Source: JAVBOJ01 sp031550755
GTDB taxonomy: Bacteria > Bacillota > Clostridia > Oscillospirales > UBA929
Reading direction: 5' to 3'
Assembly (NCBI GenBank): GCA_031550755.1
Contig: JAVBOJ010000081.1
Location: 1 to 5,119 of the forward strand
Length of the DNA stretch: 5,119 nt
Position 1 is the first letter of the stretch; every line of letters begins with the position of its first letter. The position numbers were made by a program, and so were the translations under genes. Of this stretch, positions 1 to 4,570 are shown in pieces. A model generated the notes under the pieces. The model was not told the DNA's origin, searched no databases, and saw nothing but the letters and a program-made list of their open reading frames with translations.

Positions 1-306
1 CAGGAGGACGCCCGGTATGTCCTGCCCAACGCCGCCGCGACCGAGATCGTCATGACCATGAACGCCCGGGCGTTGCTGGGATTTTTCCGCCAGCGGCTGT
101 GTACGCGCGCCCAGTGGGAGATCCGCGCCATGGCTGACGAAATGCTGACGCTGGTCAGGGATGTCTGCCCGATTTTGTTTTCTCACGCCGGCCCGGCCAG
201 TGTCGGAGGCCCCTGCCCCGAGGGGAACATGTCCTGCGGACAGGCGGCGCAGATGCGCGCACGGTACAATTACAATCCGAAAGGAACTTCTTATGCTTCC
301 CTTTGA
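1..306 (+). CDS. thyX: FAD-dependent thymidylate synthase ThyX, C-terminal part (5' end outside window)
   Basis: The frame is open from base 1 and gives the last 101 residues of a protein that resembles the C-terminal third of ThyX. ThyX makes dTMP from dUMP in the cytoplasm, using methylenetetrahydrofolate as carbon donor and FAD/NADPH for reduction, and so replaces ThyA. The visible match is the family block EDARYVLPN (residues 2-10 of the fragment), then TMNAR, then an Arg followed by AQWEIR (Arg32 and residues 37-42). That Arg probably corresponds to the conserved dUMP-contacting arginine of characterised ThyX enzymes. A Cys/Gly-containing tail (GGPCPEGNMSCG) follows, as in clostridial members. 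The FAD-binding RHRxxSxNxxSxR motif would lie upstream and cannot be checked. The last 14 nt overlap the DUF2156 gene, suggesting coupled translation. Family assignment is confident; only the 3' end is seen. Confidence 0.9.
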   Translation, partial: QEDARYVLPNAAATEIVMTMNARALLGFFRQRLCTRAQWEIRAMADEMLTLVRDVCPILFSHAGPASVGGPCPEGNMSCGQAAQMRARYNYNPKGTSYASL

Positions 307-1195
307 AGCCATTCAGCCGTCCCATGCCGCCCTGTTTCACCAAATCGCCGACCAGGAGGACTGCCGCACCACCGAGCAATCCTTTGTGGGGCTGTATATT
401 TGGAGCCACCGCAGCAAGCTGGCGCTCTGCCGGTGGGGAGATTTTCTCTTTTTTCGCGCGATGTGGAAAAAAAAGCCGTTTTATCTCATGCCCATCGGCC
501 GGGGCGACTTGGCTGCCGCGCTCGATTTGCTGGAGGAAGACGCCGCCGCGCAGGACGCGCCCTTTGTCATGCATGGGCTGACCCAGTCGATGAAAGACCG
601 GGTGGAGCGGATCTTTCCCGGCCGCTACGTTTTTTCCGAAGACCGCGATCAAGCCGATTATCTCTATGAGTCCAAGGCGCTCATCGAGCTTTCCGGCAAG
701 GCGTATCACTCCAAGCGCAACTTTATCACCCGGTTTGAAAACGAATATGCCGGGCGGTTTGCTTACGAGGATATCACGAAGGAAAATCTCGACGATCTCT
801 GGGAATTTCAGGATCGCTGGTGCCACAAAAACAACTGCGCCGACAGTTTGACCCTGCAAGAGGAAGCCACCACCATCGCGCTGCTGCTGTACAATCTGGA
901 GCTGCTCGGCGCGTACGGCGGGCTGCTGCGGGTGGACGGGCGGGTAGTCGCGTTCACCGCCGGCTCCCAGATCGGGCGGGACACGATGGATATCCACATC
1001 GAAAAGGCCGATCACGACGTGGTGGGCGCTTATCCGATGATCAACCGGTCGTTTGCCCGGCGGCACTGTCAGAGCCTCGCGTTTATCAACCGCGAGGAGG
1101 ACATGGGGCTGGAGGGTCTGCGCCGCGCCAAGCTGTCCTACCATCCGCTGGAAATCTGCCTGAAATACACCGCCCGGAGGGCTGACCATGTATAA
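293..1195 (+). CDS. DUF2156 domain-containing protein (GNAT-like fold, LPG-synthase C-terminal type)
   Basis: This is a 300-residue soluble protein with no signal peptide or membrane segment. It resembles DUF2156 (PF09924), the domain that also forms the catalytic half of phosphatidylglycerol lysyltransferases. The recognisable blocks are residues 122-152, containing LSGKAYHSKRN (133-143), and residues 264-284, containing FINREEDMGLEGLRRAKLSY. Both are hallmarks of stand-alone clostridial DUF2156 proteins. Aminoacyl or acyl transfer is the family-level expectation; the substrate is unknown. The ATG at 293 is preferred over the upstream in-frame start at 161 because AAAGGA (280-285) lies 7 nt before it and the upstream extension would run deep into thyX. 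The gene overlaps the thyX end by 14 nt and the following GNAT gene by 8 nt. An unusual A8 run (467-474) encodes a Lys triplet, but the frame stays intact. Confidence 0.85.
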   Translation: MLPFEAIQPSHAALFHQIADQEDCRTTEQSFVGLYIWSHRSKLALCRWGDFLFFRAMWKKKPFYLMPIGRGDLAAALDLLEEDAAAQDAPFVMHGLTQSMKDRVERIFPGRYVFSEDRDQADYLYESKALIELSGKAYHSKRNFITRFENEYAGRFAYEDITKENLDDLWEFQDRWCHKNNCADSLTLQEEATTIALLLYNLELLGAYGGLLRVDGRVVAFTAGSQIGRDTMDIHIEKADHDVVGAYPMINRSFARRHCQSLAFINREEDMGLEGLRRAKLSYHPLEICLKYTARRADHV

Positions 1196-1925
1196 TATCA
1201 CCCATGCCGCCCCGGCGCATCTGGCCGGCGTCAAAGCGCTGTGGGAGCTATGCTTTCCCGGTGAGGCGGCCTTTGCGGATTACTTTTTCCGGCGGCTCTA
1301 CGAACCGAAAAACGCGCTGCTGGCTGTGGACGAGCAGGACAGCCCCTGTGCCATGGTGCATCTGATGCCGCACAAAATGGTCTGGTGCGGGCAAACGGTG
1401 GATGTATCTTACATTTACGGCGTGGGCACCCATCCGGCGCACCGCCGGCAGGGCTTGTCGCGCGGGCTGATGGAGCAGGCGCTGTTTGAGCTGCATTTGC
1501 GCGGGGCGGTCTTTGCCCTGCTGATTCCGCAGGAGCCGTGGCTGTTTGATTTTTACCGCGCCATGGGCTTCGCATCGGTGTTTTCGCTGCCCCGGTTCGC
1601 CGACGCGGCGGACAAGTCTCCGGCCTCACCCGAGGACATTTCAAGGCTCTCGGCGCTCTATGAAAAACACATGGCCGAGCGACCGCACCTGTTGCGGAAC
1701 AAGGCGCATTGGGAGCAGATTTTCGAGGAATGCGCCCTGTCCGGCGGCGGCGTATTTTTCACGGGCGAGGACGGATATCTCGTCCTGGCCGGAAAAGACA
1801 CCGTGACCGAGCGCTTGGGCGCGACTCCCCTGCCGCCCGAGACGCCCTTCGGATGCGCCCGGGTGGTGACCGCCGCGCGCGCCGTATCCATTTGGGAGGC
1901 GTTTCATAAAACACAGCTTGCCTAG
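1188..1925 (+). CDS. GNAT family N-acetyltransferase, probably truncated by an in-frame TAG
   Basis: The protein is 245 residues up to the first stop. The N-terminal half is a GNAT domain of the Eis-like/Acetyltransf_9 kind. A beta strand leads into VGTHPAHRRQGLS (79-91), which holds the acetyl-CoA pyrophosphate-binding R-x-x-G-x pattern (Arg86, Gly89), and FYRAMGF (122-128) is the usual closing element of the fold. Residues about 145-245 form a second region with no motif I can name. The substrate is unknown. ATG 1188 is supported by GGAGGG (1176-1181, 6 nt spacing) and overlaps the DUF2156 stop by 8 nt (ATGTATAA), indicating coupling. The TAG at 1923-1925 appears premature because the same frame continues to 2057 with conserved-looking sequence. 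The GNAT core is intact, so a shortened protein could still bind acetyl-CoA, but the missing C-terminus may cost stability or activity. Confidence 0.75.
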   Translation: MYNITHAAPAHLAGVKALWELCFPGEAAFADYFFRRLYEPKNALLAVDEQDSPCAMVHLMPHKMVWCGQTVDVSYIYGVGTHPAHRRQGLSRGLMEQALFELHLRGAVFALLIPQEPWLFDFYRAMGFASVFSLPRFADAADKSPASPEDISRLSALYEKHMAERPHLLRNKAHWEQIFEECALSGGGVFFTGEDGYLVLAGKDTVTERLGATPLPPETPFGCARVVTAARAVSIWEAFHKTQLA

Positions 1926-2057
1926 TCCCTGCGCGACGACCTCGCGCCGTGGAACAACCGCGCGGCGGACGGCGCACCGGATTGGGACATCTTTACGCTG
2001 ACAAACAAGTTGCTTCCGTACGACATGTACCCCTATATGAACCTGATGCATAACTAG
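1926..2057 (+). pseudogene. Detached C-terminal segment of the GNAT acetyltransferase (in frame after TAG 1923-1925)
   Basis: In the frame of the upstream acetyltransferase, these bases read 43 further codons and then TAG at 2055-2057, with no frameshift or other stop. The translation includes DDLAPWNN near the start and DIFTLTNKLL and PYMNLMHN near the end. This resembles the C-terminus of Eis-like clostridial acetyltransferases, where a PWN segment and a terminal PYMN are common. The final TAG overlaps the Shine-Dalgarno of the next gene (TAGGAGGAG), the same tight packing seen at the other junctions, so I infer it was the original stop of a 289-codon gene. The segment lacks its own convincing start or ribosome binding site. 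A single CAG-to-TAG or similar change at 1923 would explain the interruption; readthrough or a sequencing error are alternatives. Confidence 0.65.
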
Positions 2058-2063
2058 GAGGAG
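2056..2063 (+). promoter_or_regulatory. Ribosome binding site of the DJ-1/PfpI gene
   Basis: AGGAGGAG lies 5 nt before ATG 2069 and overlaps the TAG at 2055-2057. The placement fixes the DJ-1 start and suggests that ribosomes ending at 2057 once re-initiated here. With the premature stop at 1923 that coupling would be lost, because ribosomes would end about 145 nt upstream. Confidence 0.8.
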
Positions 2064-2068
2064 ATTGT

Positions 2069-2611
2069 ATGATCGCCCTGCTTTTGGCGCCCGGTTTTGA
2101 AGAAACCGAGGCCGTGGTTCCGCTGGATATCCTGCGCCGCGCGGGCCTGGACGTCGTCACGGTGGCGGTGGGTCAAAACCCGGTGCCCGGTGCGCACAAC
2201 ATCGCGGTCGTGGCCGATATGGCGCTGGAAAGCCTAAACACCCTGCCCGACATGCTCATTCTGCCGGGCGGTTATCCGGGCGTCAAGCATCTGGAGGAAT
2301 CGCCCCGTGTTCACGCGCTGATCGACGATATGGCCGAAAAGCAAAAACCCATCGCCGCCATTTGCGCCGCGCCCGCCATTCTGGCCCGCAAGGGACTGCT
2401 GCGCGGCCGCCGTGCGGTCTGCTTCCCCGGCATGGAGGCCGAACTGCTGGCCGGCGGCACGGTGGTGTTGGAGAATGAAAAGGTCGTGGCCGACGGGCCG
2501 TTTTTAACGGCGCAGGCCGCCGGCGCGGCGCTGGAGTTCGGCTTTGCCATCGTGTCGGCCCTGAAGGGCGCGGACGCCGCCAAAGAGCTGCGGGAGAAGA
2601 TGTATGTCTGA
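2069..2611 (+). CDS. DJ-1/PfpI family protein (YajL/PARK7-like)
   Basis: This 180-residue cytoplasmic protein has the usual length of single-domain DJ-1 proteins. The start MIALLLAPGFEETEAVVPLDILRRAG-type region contains Glu14, which aligns with human DJ-1 Glu18. LPGGYPG (65-71) follows, and then the nucleophile elbow AAICAAP (96-102) with Cys99 matching Cys106 of DJ-1. These are the two key residues of the family, whose members are described as chaperones, glyoxalases or protein/nucleotide deglycases acting on methylglyoxal damage; the exact activity is debated. The position of human His126 appears to be Phe119 (CFPG), as is common in bacterial relatives, and the usual TSRGPGT block reads TAQAAGA (147-153). 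The gene sits after the interrupted GNAT gene and overlaps the cyclo-ligase gene by 8 nt. A stress-protection role is inferred from the family only. Confidence 0.92.
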   Translation: MIALLLAPGFEETEAVVPLDILRRAGLDVVTVAVGQNPVPGAHNIAVVADMALESLNTLPDMLILPGGYPGVKHLEESPRVHALIDDMAEKQKPIAAICAAPAILARKGLLRGRRAVCFPGMEAELLAGGTVVLENEKVVADGPFLTAQAAGAALEFGFAIVSALKGADAAKELREKMYV

Positions 2612-3191
2612 ACTCGCCGCCCAAAAAGCCTCCCTGCGCCGGGCGGTGCGCGCCGAGGGAAAGGCCCTGACCCCGCCCTTTTTGATGGAGAGTGATCTGG
2701 CGCTGTGGCAGCACGCGCGGCACTACGCCCCGCTGTGGGAGGCGCATACCGTTTTTCTTTACGCCGGCAACGGTTTCGAGCCGAATACCCGGCCGATTTT
2801 TGAGGAGCTTTTGCGCCGGGGCGCGCGGGTCTGCCTCCCGCTGTGCCGCGACGGCGGCCGGATGGAAGCCCGGCAGGTAACCTCGTGGCGCGCGCTTGTC
2901 CCCGGCCCGTGGGACATTTTGCAGCCGCGGGACGACGCTCCGCTTGTCCCGTTTGAGGAGATCCCGCTGGCGCTGGTGCCGGGGCTTTTGTTTGACCGGC
3001 AGGGCTATCGGCTGGGTCAGGGCGGCGGTTATTACGACCGGTTTTTGGCAACCTATCGGGGCGGCACCTTTGCGCTCTGCCGCGACCTGTTTTTATACGA
3101 CACGCTTCCGCTGTCCTCCCATGACCGCCCGGTGGACGCCGTCCTCACCGAGACCCGTCTCTTTCCGCCTGCAAAAAGAGGCGAGGATTGA
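2604..3191 (+). CDS. 5-formyltetrahydrofolate cyclo-ligase
   Basis: This is a complete 195-residue enzyme of normal length for the family (YgfA/Fau/MTHFS). It converts 5-formyltetrahydrofolate to 5,10-methenyltetrahydrofolate with ATP hydrolysis in the cytoplasm, returning an inhibitory storage folate to the one-carbon pool. Visible signatures are the N-terminal K-x-x-LRR (8-13), YAGNGFEPNT (53-62) in the folate-binding half, and the ATP-binding block PGLLFD (126-131) followed by GYRLGQGGGYYDRF (134-147). HDRPVDAVLTE (173-183) closes the domain. ATG 2604 has GGGAG (2592-2596) 7 nt upstream and overlaps the DJ-1 stop by 8 nt (ATGTCTGA). The 3' end carries the left part of a hairpin that terminates the opposing small gene. 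With thyX upstream, two folate-linked enzymes lie in the same operon-like run. Confidence 0.94.
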   Translation: MSELAAQKASLRRAVRAEGKALTPPFLMESDLALWQHARHYAPLWEAHTVFLYAGNGFEPNTRPIFEELLRRGARVCLPLCRDGGRMEARQVTSWRALVPGPWDILQPRDDAPLVPFEEIPLALVPGLLFDRQGYRLGQGGGYYDRFLATYRGGTFALCRDLFLYDTLPLSSHDRPVDAVLTETRLFPPAKRGED

Positions 3192-3201
3192 TCCCCGCCC
3201 C
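3173..3201 (-). terminator. Intrinsic terminator for the minus-strand small gene
   Basis: Read on the minus strand, GGGGCGGGG (3201-3193) pairs with CCTCGCCTC (3186-3178) across a 6-nt loop ATCAAT, giving nine consecutive pairs of which two are G-U. TTTTTG follows directly. It begins about 20 nt after the small gene's stop and extends into the last codons of the cyclo-ligase gene. In plus-strand RNA the two G-U pairs become A-C mismatches and no U-tract follows, so the element looks strand-selective. Confidence 0.75.
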
Positions 3202-3219
3202 CCTCGGCGCTTTGCCATT

Positions 3220-3303
3220 TTAGTTGCAGCAGCAGCACAGCACGACGATGATGAGAATGATCCACAAACAGCCGTTGTCGTTAAACATATCTTTGAAGCA
3301 CAT
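3220..3303 (-). CDS. Small cysteine-run membrane protein, 27 aa, unrecognised
   Basis: This minus-strand gene has 27 codons from ATG 3303-3301 to TAA 3222-3220. The peptide starts MCFKDMFNDNG, then has one hydrophobic stretch (about residues 13-22, L-W-I-I-L-I-I-V-V-L) and ends with four cysteines and Asn. A further Cys lies at 12, so six of 27 residues are Cys. The hydrophobic stretch is only about ten residues, long enough for a membrane-associated helix or a short transmembrane segment if the cysteines are included. Support for a real gene is GAGGTGA five nt before the ATG, a terminator just downstream, a plausible promoter upstream and the absence of any competing gene. I recall similarly built tiny Cys-rich hydrophobic proteins in clostridial genomes, sometimes annotated as sporulation-related or high-cysteine proteins, but cannot assign a family. 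Function unknown. Confidence 0.7.
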   Translation of the reverse strand: MCFKDMFNDNGCLWIILIIVVLCCCCN

Positions 3304-3308
3304 AGTTT

Positions 3309-3315
3309 TCACCTC
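3309..3315 (-). promoter_or_regulatory. Ribosome binding site of the 27-aa minus-strand gene
   Basis: GAGGTGA on the minus strand is a seven-base match to the anti-Shine-Dalgarno complement AGGAGGTGA and ends 5 nt before ATG 3303. It is the strongest single argument that this tiny reading frame is translated. Confidence 0.75.
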
Positions 3316-3333
3316 ACTTGTTGTTGTCTGGTT

Positions 3334-3364
3334 CAGTTTATGCCGTCTTTTCCGGTGGTGTTAC
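3334..3364 (-). promoter_or_regulatory. Candidate promoter of the 27-aa minus-strand gene
   Basis: On the minus strand, CATAAACTG (3342-3334) resembles the CATA-type -10 element of mother-cell sporulation sigma factors (sigma K CATANNNTA, one mismatch; sigma E also partly fits). The same bases also allow a weak sigma-A reading, GTAACA (3364-3359), 18 nt spacer, TAAACT (3340-3335). Either would start RNA near 3327, leaving a leader of about 24 nt containing the Shine-Dalgarno. I found no clear sporulation -35 element, so which factor is used is open. Confidence 0.35.
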
Positions 3365-3369
3365 CGCTA

Positions 3370-3398
3370 TTGCAACCCCTGATCAAATCCTGTATTCC
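3370..3398 (+). promoter_or_regulatory. Weak candidate promoter for mltG
   Basis: TTGCAA (3370-3375) and TATTCC (3393-3398) are separated by 17 nt, matching sigma-A consensus only partly (4/6 and 3/6). Transcription would start just at the mltG Shine-Dalgarno, giving an uncomfortably short leader. No better plus-strand pair was found in the 116 bp between the small gene and mltG, so the true promoter may be elsewhere. Confidence 0.2.
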
Positions 3399-3405
3399 GC
3401 AATAA

Positions 3406-3412
3406 AAGGAGG
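3406..3412 (+). promoter_or_regulatory. Ribosome binding site that fixes the mltG start
   Basis: AAGGAGG lies 7 nt upstream of ATG 3420. It decides for this start over the in-frame TTG at 3318, which has no Shine-Dalgarno and would add 34 residues unlike MltG across the promoter region of the divergent small gene. Confidence 0.85.
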
Positions 3413-3419
3413 GAGTTCC

Positions 3420-4532
3420 ATGCCGGAGCAAACGACCAACCCTTCCGCGCGTCAGCCGGATGGAAGACAGAGAAAAAAGAAGAAAAAAAGAGCCAATACA
3501 GGCTGTTTGTCTGGATTGCTTTACTTTTTGTTCGTTATCGGCATTTCCACCCTGCTGGCTGTGGCCGGCTGGGCCGCCGCCAACGACGTGCTGGGTCTCA
3601 TGAAGGAGGAGCACGAGGCGACGGTAACCATCACCGCCGAGGACAACATGGGCGATGTGGCCAATAAGCTTCAGGAAGCCGGGCTGATTAAGTACCCATT
3701 TCTGTTTAAATTATACGCAGGGTTTTCACATGCCGACGAAAAAATCGATCCGGGCACCTATACCCTCAACTCCAAATGGGACTACCGCGCCATCGTCTAT
3801 GGCATGCGGGACATACCGCAGTACGAAACCGTGCGCGTCGTCATCCCGGAGGGGCTGACCCTCAAGGAGATCCTTCAGCTGTTGGCTGATAACAAAGTGT
3901 GTTCACTGGCTGATTTGCAGGACACCGTCAAAAATCACGATTTCGAGTACTCCTTCCTCAAGGATCTGCCCCATACCGACAACCGTCTGGAGGGTTACCT
4001 CTATCCCGACACCTATGATTTCTATGTCAATGAGAAGCCGGTCGTGGCGCTCAACAAGCTGCTGTCCAACTTTGACAAGAAGTTTACCGCCGATCTGCGC
4101 GGCCGGGCCGACGATATGGGCCTTTCCTACCACGAGGTCATCACCCTGGCGTCCCTGATCGAAAAAGAGGCCGCCGGGCCGGAGGACGCCGACCTGATTT
4201 CCTCGGTCATCCACAACCGGCTGAACAGCAGCAAGTATCCGTTTTTGCAGATTGACGCCACCATTCAGTATTTCCTGCCCGAGCGCAAGGAGCGCCTGAC
4301 CACGGCCGACACCGAGATCGACAATCCGTACAACACTTACAAATACGAGGGTTTGCCGCCCGGGCCCATCGCCAACCCCGGCGTGTCGTCCATCCGCGCG
4401 GCGTTGTATCCGGAGGAGACCGGCTATTATTTCTACGCCATCAACAAGGACGGCGTGCATGAGTTCTCCAAAACCAAGGAACAGCATGACAAAATTGTCG
4501 CCGAGGCCCGCGCCGCCCAGAACAACCCGTAG
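3420..4532 (+). CDS. mltG: Endolytic murein transglycosylase MltG (YceG-like)
   Basis: This 370-residue protein has typical MltG length. MltG is anchored in the cytoplasmic membrane, cuts nascent glycan strands outside the cell and so helps set peptidoglycan strand length. Order of parts: a cytoplasmic tail with a Lys/Arg cluster (17-24), one transmembrane helix (about 31-54), a LysM-like region (about 65-130), then the YceG catalytic domain (PF02618). Catalytic-domain landmarks are EGYLYPDTY (191-199), ASLIEKE (244-250), where Glu248 should match the catalytic glutamate (Glu218) of E. coli MltG, HNRL (265-268), and NPYNTY followed by GLPPGPIANPG (302-321). HEFSKTKEQH (347-356) ends the domain. 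All key motifs are present. It is followed by alaS after 38 bp and probably co-transcribed. In Bacillus the mltG homologue also lies near alaS, but downstream of it. Runs of A6 and A7 (3473-3489) encode the Lys cluster. Confidence 0.95.
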   Translation: MPEQTTNPSARQPDGRQRKKKKKRANTGCLSGLLYFLFVIGISTLLAVAGWAAANDVLGLMKEEHEATVTITAEDNMGDVANKLQEAGLIKYPFLFKLYAGFSHADEKIDPGTYTLNSKWDYRAIVYGMRDIPQYETVRVVIPEGLTLKEILQLLADNKVCSLADLQDTVKNHDFEYSFLKDLPHTDNRLEGYLYPDTYDFYVNEKPVVALNKLLSNFDKKFTADLRGRADDMGLSYHEVITLASLIEKEAAGPEDADLISSVIHNRLNSSKYPFLQIDATIQYFLPERKERLTTADTEIDNPYNTYKYEGLPPGPIANPGVSSIRAALYPEETGYYFYAINKDGVHEFSKTKEQHDKIVAEARAAQNNP

Positions 4533-4556
4533 CACGAGATTTTCGAGACCAATTAT

Positions 4557-4562
4557 GGGAGG
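4557..4562 (+). promoter_or_regulatory. Ribosome binding site that selects the TTG start of alaS
   Basis: GGGAGG lies 8 nt before TTG 4571 but 17 nt before the next in-frame ATG (4580). The spacing favours TTG. No T-box-sized leader fits between the mltG stop (4532) and this site. Confidence 0.7.
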
Positions 4563-4570
4563 AATGACCC

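Noticed and set aside
467..474. A8 run in the DUF2156 gene as a frameshift or programmed slippage site
   Set aside because: The frame is intact through to family motifs at the C-terminus, and the run simply encodes three lysines.
155..1234. 359-codon minus-strand open frame, longer than the gene opposite it
   Set aside because: It is antisense to the well-supported DUF2156 gene, shows no family motif, and long antisense frames are expected in GC-rich coding DNA.
3175..3213. Plus-strand hairpin AAAGAGGCGAGG / CCTCGGCGCTTT as terminator of the thyX-to-cyclo-ligase operon
   Set aside because: It has two internal mismatches, a 15-nt loop and no U-tract after it, so it is too weak to call.
3318..3419. 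N-terminal extension of mltG from TTG 3318
   Set aside because: It has no ribosome binding site and no MltG-like sequence, while ATG 3420 has AAGGAGG at 7 nt.
3504..3509. Possible lipobox cysteine (Cys29) in MltG
   Set aside because: The cysteine comes before the hydrophobic helix, not after it, and the -3 residue is not hydrophobic, so lipoprotein processing is not expected.
3903..4535. 210-codon minus-strand open frame
   Set aside because: It is a shadow of the mltG catalytic domain, with a low-complexity, Gly/Val/Leu-rich translation and no recognisable motif.
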